This document shows, piece by piece, positions 1-7,730 of a DNA stretch of 64,000 nt; positions within the stretch are counted from its first letter, which is position 1, and each line of letters starts with the position of its first letter. The translations under genes were made by a program, and so were the position numbers. Below the pieces are notes generated by a model. The model saw only the letters and a program-made list of their open reading frames with translations, made no database searches and had not been told where the DNA came from. The stretch is taken from the NCBI RefSeq assembly GCF_014650715.1, contig NZ_BMVM01000001.1, positions 124,001 to 188,000 of the forward strand. The letters run 5' to 3'. Source of the stretch: Streptomyces bluensis. GTDB taxonomy: Bacteria > Actinomycetota > Actinomycetes > Streptomycetales > Streptomycetaceae.

Positions 1-34
1 CCCACCACTACCGCCAGCGGGGGGGGAGAATCTG

Positions 35-490
35 TTAGAGCGTCCGCGTCATGAACACGCTGTTCGGATCGAGTTGATAATCCCCAAAGGGCTCGCAGTA
101 GCCGAACCCGAACTTCTGGTACAGGTTTCTGGCCGGCCGGAAGAACTCGGCCGAGCCGGTCTCCAGGCTGATCCGGGTCAGGCCCACGCGCTTGGCCTCG
201 GTGAGGATGTGCTCCAGCAGTTGGGATGCGATCCCGCTTCGTTTGCGCGCCGACGAGGTGCGCATCGACTTCAGCTCTGCGTGACCCGCGTCCAGCTTCT
301 TGATCGCGCCGCAACCCACCAGCGCGTCACCGTCCAGGACCGACCAGAAAGTGACCTCGGGGCTGCGAAGTTCATCGAGGCCGAGGGCATGCTTGCTCTC
401 CAGCGGTGTGATGGAGCGCATCTCCTGTACGTGCTCTTCGAGGAACTCGGCGATCTGCCGACCGGAGAGGTCGTCGACGACGATGTTCAT
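35..490 (-). CDS. GNAT family N-acetyltransferase
   Basis: Predicted acetyl-CoA-dependent N-acetyltransferase of unknown substrate, cytoplasmic. The protein (151 residues from the start MNIVVDDL) shows the GNAT core: a beta-strand with VGCGAIKKL, then ELKSMRTSSARKRSGIASQLL, where the R-x-x-G-I/A segment is the acetyl-CoA pyrophosphate loop, and a C-terminal NLYQKFGFGYCEPFGDY motif typical of the family. The reading frame extends 14 codons further upstream, but the internal ATG at 490 gives a normal GNAT N-terminus. It is the last intact gene before a stretch of broken mobile DNA on its upstream side, so its original operon context is lost. Confidence 0.85.
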   Translation of the reverse strand: MNIVVDDLSGRQIAEFLEEHVQEMRSITPLESKHALGLDELRSPEVTFWSVLDGDALVGCGAIKKLDAGHAELKSMRTSSARKRSGIASQLLEHILTEAKRVGLTRISLETGSAEFFRPARNLYQKFGFGYCEPFGDYQLDPNSVFMTRTL

Positions 491-538
491 GCCGCTCGCT
501 TTCTCATCGAGACTTGCCGCTGCAGGTGTCACGCCACC

Positions 539-1040
539 TTAAGCAGCCTCGGCCTGGAGCCGATCGTCGGGCCGTTCGACGAAGGGGCCCCCTTCGAAGC
601 GGGCTCCCGTGCGGACGAGGGCGACGAGGTGCGGTGCGTTCACGGCCCGCCACCGCTGCTGGGCGGCCTCGACGAGTTTGAAGACCATGGCCAGGGCGGC
701 GGTGCGGGAGCCGACGCCGCGGGTGACCTTGGTCCGCAGCCGGACGGTGGAGAAGGTGGACTCGATGAGGTTCGTGGTGCCCAGGTGGACCAGTGCTCGG
801 CCGGGAAGTCGTAGAACGCCAGCAGCTCGGGCTCGTCCTCGGTGATCTTCTTGACGGCCTTGGGGAACTTCGCACTGTAGAGCTTGGCAAACGCCTTGAC
901 CGCTGCCTCGGCGCGGTCGCGGTCCTCCGCGTTGTAGATGTCCTGGATGACCTTTTCGCGCCGGGCTGCGCGGTCTTTGGCATGGAGTCGAGGACGTTGG
1001 CGGTTTTGTGAACCCAGCACCTTTGTTTGCCAGGCCGGGC
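539..1040 (-). pseudogene. IS256-family transposase, C-terminal remnant
   Basis: This is the C-terminal third of an IS256-type mutator transposase, broken by at least two frameshifts. On the minus strand the pieces are CWVHKTANVLDSMPKTAQ (about 965-1030), KVIQDIYNAEDRDRAEAA to LLAFYDFPAEHW (about 800-965, another frame) and TTNLIESTFSTVRLRTKV to AALAMVFKLVEAAQQRW (about 600-795, a third shift). These match the conserved family tail after the second catalytic Asp, with the LLAFYDFPAEHW and NLIES/TFSTVR blocks. The N-terminal two thirds and the DDE aspartates are absent, so the copy is dead. It is joined directly to an antitoxin-like fragment upstream. Confidence 0.85.
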
Positions 1041-1488
1041 AGTCCGAACGTGGCGCCGCTGGTGGGGCCGGAGGCGAGCACCGATCCGATGGCGTCGCCC
1101 AGCGTGGCGAGCCTGCGCGGCGCGCTGCCGCGGTCCTGATTGCCTCGGCTGTTCGCCGCACCTCCTGCGGACGCCGCACCCGTGTTTGCGGCCGGATCAG
1201 ATGAGAGTGCACCGGCGTCGGCGGGCAACAGCACGGCGACTGGTGTGGTGTTTCGCAGGAGCACCTGCTGTTGGCCCTGAGCTGCCAGCGCGATGAGGTC
1301 ACCGAAGCCCTTCTGCGCCGAACTCAGCACGTGGGGCGGGAACACCTCGGGCTTCTGGGCTGCCGGAAGCCGATCGAGGTGCGCCAGCAGAGCGTGATCC
1401 TGCCGCTTGCGGATCAGCGTGGTGCGCCCCTTCGCTTCGGCGAGCCTCACCAGTGCATACAGACGTTACGGGCGGCAGTCGCGTTCAT
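1041..1488 (-). pseudogene. Phd/YefM-like antitoxin, frameshifted and fused to IS remnant
   Basis: From an ATG at 1488 the minus strand reads MNATAARN. A one-base shift is then needed to continue as LYALVRLAEAKGRTTLIRK, followed by a segment GFGDLIALAAQGQQQVLL and RNTTPVAVLLPAD. The pattern of a short N-terminal helix plus a strand ending PVAVLLP(A)D resembles the Phd/YefM antitoxin fold, which binds DNA and neutralises a toxin. No toxin gene follows, because the frame runs into an IS256 fragment near 1040. Family assignment is by motif impression only. A palindrome 25 bp upstream of the ATG is consistent with an autoregulatory operator. Confidence 0.5.
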
Positions 1489-1512
1489 CGCAGCCTCCGC
1501 CTGCGACGACTG

Positions 1513-1527
1513 ACTCACTCAGTGAGT
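1513..1527. promoter_or_regulatory. 15-bp palindrome upstream of antitoxin-like gene
   Basis: ACTCACT-C-AGTGAGT is a perfect 7-bp inverted repeat around one central base, 25 bp upstream of the ATG of the broken antitoxin-like gene. Antitoxins of the Phd class bind such sites to repress their own operon, so this is a plausible operator. That role is inferred from position and symmetry only. Confidence 0.4.
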
Positions 1528-1888
1528 TGACGACTCGGAGCACTCCCCCGGCGTGGATGAGCAGCGCGACGGCCGGGGGCCGCACCGGCCCCGGCCATCG
1601 CTCCACTCCGTCCGCAGAGGGTCGCACCTCGCCGAACCGGTGCGCTCAGCCACGCTGCCGAGTCCTGCTATTCGATCGCCTCCTTGCGCGCGAGATGTCC
1701 GAGGGCGAAGCGGGACTTTCTCAGCCTGTTCGTGAGCCCCGCCGCGAGATCCCGTGCGCCGTGTTGGCCGCCGCGGCCGCCGACGCTGCGGCGCGTCGGC
1801 GAGGTAGCGCGGCAGTTGCACGGTGCGAATGACACGGCCGACCTCACGAAAGGCGGTTGTCCCGTCTTACGGAACTGGCACGTGTCCG
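1528..1888. other. No recognisable gene
   Basis: About 360 bp between the antitoxin remnant and the LuxR remnant. Short open frames exist on both strands but none resembles a known protein or has a convincing start. It is probably decayed DNA of the same accessory region. Confidence 0.5.
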
Positions 1889-2260
1889 TCAGGCTTCGAG
1901 ATAGGCGAGCACGGCCAACGCGCGCCGGTGGCCTTCCGGATCGGATTCCAGGCCCAATTTCGTGAAGATGCTCCGGACATGCGTCTCGACGGCCTTGCCG
2001 CCGACACTCAGCCCCTGGTGATCGACTCGTTGGAGCGACCCCGAGCCATCAGCTCCAGCACCTCCGACTCCCGCCGGGTAAGCGCCTCCAGGGCACTGGC
2101 TGTCCGTCGCCGGCGGTAGACGTCTGACGATCTCCGGTCGATGAAGGGCTCCCCCGCCGCGACACGCTTGATGGCTTCGGTGAGTTCACCGAGGTCGGCG
2201 ATGCGGTCCTTGAGGAGGTAGCAGAAGCCTCCCGGTGGGCGGGACAGTGACTGGACCGTA
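1889..2260 (-). pseudogene. LuxR-family response regulator, broken C-terminal part
   Basis: This is the remnant of a NarL/LuxR response regulator. The minus strand shows [20 protein letters not shown] and [12 protein letters not shown], which is the end of the receiver domain and linker. It is followed by the HTH region [21 protein letters not shown]. After TRG a shift or stop interrupts, and in another frame the family tail continues as [21 protein letters not shown] then [11 protein letters not shown] and the stop at 1889. The receiver half with the phosphoacceptor Asp is not recognisable upstream of about 2260. It cannot make a working regulator, and no partner kinase is present. Confidence 0.75.
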
Positions 2261-2781
2261 CTGCTGGTCAGCTCTGCCCCTCGGCGGTCGGCGCCCCGCA
2301 GAGCGCGCTGACCGACTCGCGCTGCATCCACCACCAGGCCCTCGCCGAGTACGTTCTCGGCCTGACCACGCCAGCGAGATGACGTGCATTCCACGACGGT
2401 CACGAATGCGTCCCGTTCGAACGCCTGGGGTTCCCGGTCGCGTGGGGAGCCGCCGACGCGGCTGGCAGCCTCAGGCGGAAAGTGCGTGCAGCGGAGCGCC
2501 TTCCCAACGTGCCAAAGCCGCGCCCTGGATGACCGGGGGAACCTCCGCGGCCGCTTTGACAGGCAAGGATGGCGTCTGGTCGACGGTGGGAAACGGACTG
2601 CCGAACTCGACGAGCCGGGCCGCCGGATCATTCCCCCGACCGCCCTCGCGGCCTACGCCCGCGCGACGCACCGGACGGAGCGGCCCCTGCTCCTCCTGCT
2701 CGTCGCCCTGCCGGTCAGGTCCCCCCGTCGAGTTGCCGCTAGCGCGCACCCTGCTGCAGCCATGACTTAGATCGGTCCGGT
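2261..2781. other. No recognisable gene
   Basis: About 520 bp upstream of the LuxR remnant. Open frames cross it on both strands, but I recognise no domain. It may be the degraded N-terminal part of the response regulator and its promoter. Confidence 0.45.
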
Positions 2782-2902
2782 ATTCGAAACATTCGAAACT
2801 CAGACGCCAGATTCTTCCCGAAAAGTTCCCCGTTCCGGATGGCCAGAACATATTCATTACGCCCTTGAAGCCATCGAAATGTTTCGTAACACATGCCGAA
2901 AC
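2782..2902. promoter_or_regulatory. Cluster of CGAAA boxes upstream of the xylan operon
   Basis: In an AT-richer stretch just upstream of the GH11 gene, ATTCGAAAC occurs twice in tandem (2782-2790 and 2791-2799). CGAAAA lies at 2819, a perfect inverted repeat CGAAA-TG-TTTCG at 2875-2886, and CGAAAC at 2897. Streptomyces xylanase genes are reported to carry CGAAA/TTTCG-type boxes in their control regions, so this is likely the substrate-responsive operator region of the GH11-CE4 operon. The cognate regulator is not in this window. Confidence 0.55.
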
Positions 2903-2973
2903 TATTGACGCTTGACGCGGGCAGGTCAACACTGCGGGCCATATACCGGCCTCAGATGCGGAGGAACTCGCAC

Positions 2974-3648
2974 ATGACCGCTGTACCCGCACACCCGACG
3001 TCCCGCAGGGCCGCCTGCGCCATGCTGCTGGGCGCCGCGTCGACGCTGGCCCTGCCCGGTACCGCCCGCGCCGCCACCGTCATCACCACGAACCAGACCG
3101 GCACCAACAACGGCTTCTACTACTCGTTCTGGACCGACTCGCAGGGAACGGTCTCCATGACCCTGGACTCCGGCGGCAACTACAGCACGAACTGGAGAAA
3201 CACAGGGAACTTCGTCGCCGGCAAAGGCTGGAGCAACGGCTCACGCAGGACCGTGAGGTACTCGGGCACCTTCAACCCGTCCGGGAACGGCTACCTGTGC
3301 CTCTACGGGTGGACGTCGAACCCTCTTGTCGAGTACTACGTCGTCGACAACTGGGGCACCTACCGGCCAACCGGCACGTACAAGGGCACCGTCACCAGCG
3401 ACGGCGGCACATACGACATCTACCAGACGACGCGGTACAACGCGCCGTCCGTCGAAGGCATCAAGACCTTCAACCAATACTGGAGCGTGCGGCAGTCGAA
3501 GCGGACGGGTGGCACCATCACCACCGGCAACCACTTCGACGCCTGGGCCCGCGCGGGAATGGCCCTCGGCAACTTCAGCTACTACATGATCCTCGCGACC
3601 GAGGGTTACCAGAGCAGCGGGAGCTCCAACATCACGGTGGCGGCATGA
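2974..3648 (+). CDS. Secreted endo-1,4-beta-xylanase, GH11
   Basis: Cleaves internal beta-1,4 bonds of xylan outside the cell. The ATG at 2974 has GGAGG at 2960-2964. Residues 1-33 form a signal peptide with an Arg pair (TSRRAAC) and cleavage after ARA, suggesting Tat export as for S. lividans XlnC. The mature 190-residue domain is a complete GH11 jelly roll. The nucleophile is Glu120 in [11 protein letters not shown] and the acid/base is Glu210 in [10 protein letters not shown]. There is no carbohydrate-binding module. Its stop overlaps the start of the CE4 esterase (ATGA), so the two are translationally coupled. CGAAA boxes precede it. Confidence 0.96.
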   Translation: MTAVPAHPTSRRAACAMLLGAASTLALPGTARAATVITTNQTGTNNGFYYSFWTDSQGTVSMTLDSGGNYSTNWRNTGNFVAGKGWSNGSRRTVRYSGTFNPSGNGYLCLYGWTSNPLVEYYVVDNWGTYRPTGTYKGTVTSDGGTYDIYQTTRYNAPSVEGIKTFNQYWSVRQSKRTGGTITTGNHFDAWARAGMALGNFSYYMILATEGYQSSGSSNITVAA

Positions 3649-4334
3649 GAACCACCGGACCGCCTCGGACCGCACGCCCCCTGACGACGACCCTGGCCGC
3701 GCTGGCACTGGCCGTAACCGGCACCCTGACCGTCCACACGGCCCCGGCGCAGGCCGCCGCCTGCAACGGATACGTCGGACTCACCTTCGACGACGGTCCG
3801 TCCGGGAACACGCCCGCTCTGCTGGGCGCGCTGCAACGGAACGGGCTGCGGGCGACCATGTTCAACGAGGGGCGGTACGCCGACGCCTACCCGGCCCAGG
3901 TCAAGGCCCAGGTCGCGGCCGGCATGTGGGTCGGCAACCACAGCTACACGCACCCGCATCTGCCGCAGCTCGGCCAGTCGCAGATCGACTCGGAGATCTC
4001 TCGCACCCAGCAGGCCATCGCGGTCGCGGGCGGCGGCACGCCGAAACTGTTGCGGCCGCCGTACGGCGAGACCAACTCGACGGTCAGGACGGTGGCGGCC
4101 AAGTACGGCCTGACCGAGATCATCTGGGACGTGGACTCAGGGGACTGGAACGGCGCCGGCACGGATGCGATCGTGCAGGCCGCCGGGCGACTCGCCAACG
4201 GTCAGATCATCCTGATGCATGACTGGGCCGCCAACACGCTCGCCGCGATCCCACGCATCGCACAGGGGCTGGCCGCCCGCGGCCTGTGCGCCGGCGCGAT
4301 CTCCCCTCAGACGGGCCGCGCGGTGGCACCCTGA
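3645..4334 (+). CDS. Secreted polysaccharide deacetylase (acetylxylan esterase), CE4
   Basis: Removes O-acetyl groups from xylan, working with the xylanase just upstream. The 229-residue protein has a signal peptide ending near APAQA and one NodB-type domain. The CE4 motifs are all visible: TFDDGPS with catalytic Asp49 and metal-binding Asp50; NHSYTH with metal ligands His99 and His103; RPPYGE; DVDSGDW; and ILMHD with His192. It starts in an ATGA overlap with the xylanase stop. A similar xlnB-axeA arrangement is known in S. lividans, but this copy lacks the C-terminal binding module of AxeA. Chitooligosaccharide or peptidoglycan deacetylase activity cannot be excluded, but the operon favours acetylxylan. 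Confidence 0.93.
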   Translation: MRTTGPPRTARPLTTTLAALALAVTGTLTVHTAPAQAAACNGYVGLTFDDGPSGNTPALLGALQRNGLRATMFNEGRYADAYPAQVKAQVAAGMWVGNHSYTHPHLPQLGQSQIDSEISRTQQAIAVAGGGTPKLLRPPYGETNSTVRTVAAKYGLTEIIWDVDSGDWNGAGTDAIVQAAGRLANGQIILMHDWAANTLAAIPRIAQGLAARGLCAGAISPQTGRAVAP

Positions 4335-4918
4335 GCGGACAGAAGGTGGTGGTGCCGCTCCGGGGGGCAGAGCCTGTCAGGGGCAAGAGCCGGTTCAACA
4401 CGAAAGAGCCGGTTCAACACGATGCTGACCGCGGTCCGGATTCACCGCAGCCAGCACCGGGCCAGCCGGCCCCCGTTTGGAGGACTTCCTCCGCAGCCCG
4501 CGAGTCCGGCCGCTGCCCAGCTTCGGCCCATGCGGAGCAGCGGCGGGCTCGGGAGCCCGGACCGGACCGGTTGGCCTACTGCCGTGCCCATGCCGCGCGC
4601 TGGCGTGTTGAGTGCGCGGGGGACCGTGGATGAGCGGACGTGGCAGCTGATCGCCTCGCCGGTCTCCGAGTCCGGGAATGCCCGGCCCTGGAAGACGTCA
4701 TGCCACTCCCCACCCCCAAGACACTGACCTGAGTCACCTTCGCATCGGACGTCCGCGTGATCCCTGTAGATCGCGATAAACCACCGTGGACCCCTTCAAA
4801 TATCTTGAGATGCCTCGAAATCGGCCGTGAGACCTCTGTCCCCCGTATCCCACTGCCTGTTTCCTGGCTGTGAGGAACCCACATGACCAATGGGAGTCAG
4901 AGTGCTGGAGGGCGACGA
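4335..4918. other. Intergenic, no recognisable gene
   Basis: About 580 bp after the xylan operon. It contains a tandem 19-bp duplication (separate entry) and no convincing coding sequence on either strand. The last 100 bp upstream of 4919 are AT-richer and may have been the promoter of the XRE remnant. Confidence 0.5.
4385..4422. repeat. Perfect tandem 19-bp direct repeat
   Basis: AAGAGCCGGTTCAACACGA is present at 4385-4403 and again, contiguously, at 4404-4422, without mismatch. The function is unknown. It could be a replication-slippage duplication or a paired protein-binding site. The GGTTCAA core resembles a tRNA T-arm, but no tRNA fold surrounds it. Confidence 0.85.
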
Positions 4919-5095
4919 ATGAGCGAGTTGACAGCCGGGGAGATGCGCAGGCTGAAGGAGTTGCCAGGGCTCAGATTCGCGAAGCTCGCGGCACGTACGC
5001 ACTACAGCCGGTCAACCCGGGAAGGGTTTCTCAACGGGAAAAAGGCCTGTGCCTCGGGAGGCCGTCGAGCAGTTCGCCTCAGCCGTGAGGAGGGT
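4919..5095 (+). pseudogene. XRE-type helix-turn-helix fragment
   Basis: From the ATG at 4919 the frame reads MSELTAGEMRRLKELPGLRF, then AKLAARTHYSRSTREGFLNG. This matches the N-terminal HTH common in Streptomyces regulators (usually RLKE..GLSFA.LAARTPYS.SSWERYLNGK). The continuation PREAVEQFASAV, with the usual helix after the HTH, is in another frame near 5055, so a frameshift breaks the gene. No effector domain follows. Confidence 0.65.
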
Positions 5096-5340
5096 GGCGG
5101 GGGTCTGCTGTTGGTGGAGGAAAGGGAACCCGGGAGATCACCCTCCTTCGACGGCGGCGGCCTTGAGCAGCGGTCCCACCGTTGGCCAGCCCCGGTGGAA
5201 TTGTTCGCCACCGGGGGTGGCTCTGGCGGTCTCATCCTCCACACGGAAGGGGCTCTCGGTGGCGAATCTGGTCCACAAGCGGGCCTAGACCGACCAGCAG
5301 TCGACCGTCCGGCAGAACCTCGTCTTGGACGAGGCAACGA

Positions 5341-5490
5341 GGCCGGGATCGAGGACCCGGTCGTCTTCGAGGAGGACCCCGGCACCTCCAGCCGCCTCCA
5401 CCCACTCCAACGGCCGGAGTTCCGCGAATTGCTGACGTACGCGCGACCGGGCGACACCCTCGCCGCCGCCGGCGAATCTGCAGAGACGGG
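5341..5490 (+). pseudogene. Possible serine recombinase (resolvase) fragment
   Basis: One frame reads NEAGIEDPVVFEEDPGTSSR, then LHPLQRPEFRELLTYARPGD and TL. The RPEFxxLLxYARxGDTL pattern resembles the region just before the R-LDRL(G)RS block of resolvase/invertase N-terminal domains. The catalytic Ser motif upstream and LDRLGRS downstream are not visible. The match rests on about 20 residues and is tentative. Confidence 0.35.
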
Positions 5491-5550
5491 CATGCCTGAC
5501 TCCAGGGCCGCTACAAAATCTGGTTCAGCTCAGTCCGAGTCGCCTCGTTC

Positions 5551-6024
5551 TCAACCTTCCGCAGGCCGCAGTTCGAACGTGAAATACATACTCAGGCAGT
5601 GAGGCTCGCCCTCGCCGTCAAGGAAGTCCCAGGAGAGACCTTGGATGTGAACATCGTGCTCGCTCACCCAGGTGTGTGCCTTTGAGAAGACCTGAGCAGG
5701 GCTCGATCCGAGGAAGAGTTTTCTGGCCACCGGGTGCACCCCGGTCTCTGCCTCCGAGTCGTCGAAGCCGTCCGGGACGTCCAGACAGAAGTCGGGGTTC
5801 AGCACGAAACAATACCGCCCTTGACGATTTTGGTAGCCGCACGCCCAAAGGGAACTTCCGAGCGTGACACTGTGTAGGACGCCGTGCGGCGAGGAAGGTT
5901 GCTTCCCGAACGCGCTCACGCCGGCGAGCAGCACATGTGCCGCTCTGCGGGGCAGCCACCGGATTGCGGCCGTTCGGTCCAGCGCAAGGTCCTGCCCACT
6001 CAACCGGATGGAGGCTGCCATCAC
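5551..6024 (-). CDS. Hypothetical protein
   Basis: An open frame of 157 codons starting MMAASIRLSGQDLAL and ending MYFTFELRPAEG. The C-terminal half looks like a real folded domain, with hydrophobic/aromatic alternation in YCFVLNPDFCLDVPDGF and DVHIQGLSWDFLDGEGE. I recognise no family. Base composition is a little lower in GC than neighbouring intact genes, which fits foreign origin. No signal peptide or membrane segment is evident. It sits between an XRE/recombinase remnant and a RacP-like remnant, so it may itself be part of a decayed element. An immunity-type or phage-related role is possible but unsupported. Confidence 0.45.
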   Translation of the reverse strand: MMAASIRLSGQDLALDRTAAIRWLPRRAAHVLLAGVSAFGKQPSSPHGVLHSVTLGSSLWACGYQNRQGRYCFVLNPDFCLDVPDGFDDSEAETGVHPVARKLFLGSSPAQVFSKAHTWVSEHDVHIQGLSWDFLDGEGEPHCLSMYFTFELRPAEG

Positions 6025-6420
6025 ACGGCGACCTGGTCCGCGTCGCCCTGATGGAAGCCAGGCCCGCGGGCCTGCACACCTACCAGCTCATGGCCGCCAC
6101 CCGCCTGACCCGCTCGCAGGTCGGCCGGGGCATCAGGCACGTCCGTGACGTCGTCGCCGCGGAGAACCTGACGCCAAGCACCTGAACCGCCGGGACGGGT
6201 TCAGGTTCTCCGACGACCCCGCGGACTGGATCAAGTACGACAAGCGGCAGTTCCGGTAGATCCTCGGCCGTCACCCGGGTGTTCACGGGCACGCTCGATC
6301 CGCACCTGGCCCGCTCCCCCGACGACGAATGGGCACAGCTCGCCACAGCCCAGCTCACCGGGGTCCGTGCCGCCCTGACCCAGCGCTTCGTCATGGCGGG
6401 TGGGAGCCGTCATCGAGACC
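6022..6420 (+). pseudogene. RacP-like winged-helix protein, frameshifted
   Basis: The plus strand encodes LVRVALMEARPAGLHTYQLM, then AATRLTRSQVGRGIRHVRDV, a helix-turn-helix. After VVAAENLTP the frame breaks. NRRDGFRFSDDPADWIKYDK, then VFTGTLDPHLARSPDDEWAQ and LTGVRAALTQRFVMA, follow in other frames. The composite resembles small proteins annotated RacP in Streptomyces, often near integrated plasmid elements. The name is from memory and the function of that family is poorly defined. No start codon is clear, and there is at least one frameshift and one in-frame stop, so it is non-functional. Confidence 0.5.
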
Positions 6421-6568
6421 GGCCGACGTCGCCTTCCACCGCGTGATCCTGGCGGGCCACGTCCCGGTTACCGAAGCGGTCCGCGCCCGCGCCCCGGAGC
6501 GCACCGAGGGCTACACCCGGGAGATCACCGTGGGCGCCCTGCGCGAGCTGGACATCCTGGCACCGTAG
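6421..6568 (+). pseudogene. Unidentified C-terminal coding fragment
   Basis: A plus-strand frame ending at 6568 reads DVAFHRVILAGHVPVTEAVR, then ARAPERTEGYTREITVGALR and ELDILAP. It has coding-like composition and no start of its own. It may be the tail of a gene truncated by the same rearrangement that broke the RacP-like gene. No family recognised. Confidence 0.3.
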
Positions 6569-6618
6569 CCCCGGCCCCGGGGCGCCTGGCGGGGACCTGC
6601 CCTCCGGGCGCCCGACGA

Positions 6619-7638
6619 TCAGAGTTCCAGGACCGCGCGGTAGCGGGCCCGCGCGCCGCGCACACGGTCGAGCGCCTCCTCCATGCGCGATACCGGGTAC
6701 GTCTCGACCTCCGGCCCGATGCCGTGCCGGGCCGCGAAGTCGAGCATCTGCCTCGTCTCCAGGGGCGTCCCCACAAGGCCCCCGGCGAGGGTCTTCTCGC
6801 CCAGCAGCAGACTCAGCGGCTGAACGGTGAACGCGGATTCGGGCACCCCGACGACGCTCAGCGTCCCCTGCGGCCGCAGCGTCGCCAGGTACGCGTCCCA
6901 CGGCAGGTCGCCGGAGACGGTCGACAGCACGAAGTCGAACGCCCCGGAGAGACCCGCGAGGCCCTCTCCCTCCACGCCCGCCACGACGAACTCGTGCGCC
7001 CCGAACCGCCGGGCGTCGTCCGCCTTCGTGGCCGTCGAGGAGAGGGCTGTGACATGGCACCCCCACTTCGCGAGGAACTGGAGGGCGAGGTGACCCAGGC
7101 CGCCCACGCCGACCACGGCGACCCGGTCGGTGGGCCGCACCTCGTGCCGTACCAACGCCGAGAACACCGTCGAACCGGCACACATGAGCGGCGCGGCCTG
7201 CTCGGACGCGAGCGCGTCGGGGATCGGCTGGACATACCGCCAGTCACTGGCGCGCACCTGGGTGGCGAACGCGCCGCGGTCGCCGCGGAGCACGGGGTCG
7301 TCCTTGTCCGGGCAGAGGTGCTGCCGACCGCCGAGACACCACTCGCAGGCGAAGCACGCTCCGGCGGTCGCCCCGACGCCGACCCGCTGCCCGACGGACA
7401 GCCGGGTGCGGTCGACCGCGCTGCCCAACGCCTCGACCACGCCGACCGCTTCGTGCCCCGCGACCACCGGGAAGCGGGAGATGCCGTGCAGGTCGTCGAT
7501 CATGGCGACATCGGTGTGGCAGACACCGCAGTGGGTGACGGCGACATCCACTTCGTAGGGGCCGAGGGGTGCAGGCTCGTACTCCCGCACCCGTACAGGA
7601 CCCCGGGCTTGCTCCACCGTGTACGCGCGTACGGCCAC
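6619..7638 (-). CDS. Zinc-dependent NAD(P) alcohol dehydrogenase (MDR family)
   Basis: Interconverts alcohols and aldehydes with NAD(P) in the cytoplasm; the substrate is not evident. The 339 residues cover a full MDR enzyme. The catalytic zinc ligands are in THCGVCHTD and AGHEAVG. A structural-zinc Cys cluster is CFACEWCLGGRQHLC. The Rossmann loop is VGVGGLGHLALQF, and the C-terminal half contains GVPESAF. The overall pattern is closest to cinnamyl-alcohol/YahK-type dehydrogenases. It is transcribed divergently from a TetR gene, with two matching operators in the 92-bp gap, so it is very likely the regulator's target. An aldehyde-detoxification role would fit such local control. Confidence 0.92.
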   Translation of the reverse strand: MAVRAYTVEQARGPVRVREYEPAPLGPYEVDVAVTHCGVCHTDVAMIDDLHGISRFPVVAGHEAVGVVEALGSAVDRTRLSVGQRVGVGATAGACFACEWCLGGRQHLCPDKDDPVLRGDRGAFATQVRASDWRYVQPIPDALASEQAAPLMCAGSTVFSALVRHEVRPTDRVAVVGVGGLGHLALQFLAKWGCHVTALSSTATKADDARRFGAHEFVVAGVEGEGLAGLSGAFDFVLSTVSGDLPWDAYLATLRPQGTLSVVGVPESAFTVQPLSLLLGEKTLAGGLVGTPLETRQMLDFAARHGIGPEVETYPVSRMEEALDRVRGARARYRAVLEL

Positions 7639-7660
7639 GGGCTACCACCTCCTCCAAAAA

Positions 7661-7674
7661 ACCAACTAGTTAGT
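7661..7674. promoter_or_regulatory. TetR operator 1 (ACCAAC-TA-GTTAGT)
   Basis: A 14-bp inverted repeat with one mismatch between arms, lying 22 bp upstream of the alcohol dehydrogenase start. It matches the second site at 7706-7719 and is probably bound by the divergent TetR protein. Confidence 0.7.
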
Positions 7675-7705
7675 TTCAGCATAGAGCAGAGGATCACGGC
7701 GGGCA

Positions 7706-7719
7706 ACCAACAAGTTGGT
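7706..7719. promoter_or_regulatory. TetR operator 2 (ACCAAC-AA-GTTGGT)
   Basis: A perfect 6-bp inverted repeat around AA, 11 bp upstream of the tetR ATG. Its centre is 45 bp (about four helical turns) from that of the first operator, so two dimers could bind on the same DNA face and repress both divergent genes. Confidence 0.75.
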
Positions 7720-7730
7720 AATCTGGCGCC

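Noticed and set aside
539..1450. A single 303-residue protein
   Set aside because: The N-terminal antitoxin-like part and the C-terminal IS256 part belong to different families, and the middle IS256 block is in another frame.
2739..2992. Minus-strand short frames overlapping the xylan promoter
   Set aside because: The region is AT-richer, full of CGAAA boxes and directly upstream of the GH11 start. The frames have no ribosome site or known relatives.
4385..4422. GGTTCAA cores resembling tRNA T-arms
   Set aside because: No acceptor, D or anticodon stems can be built around them, so they are treated only as a tandem repeat.
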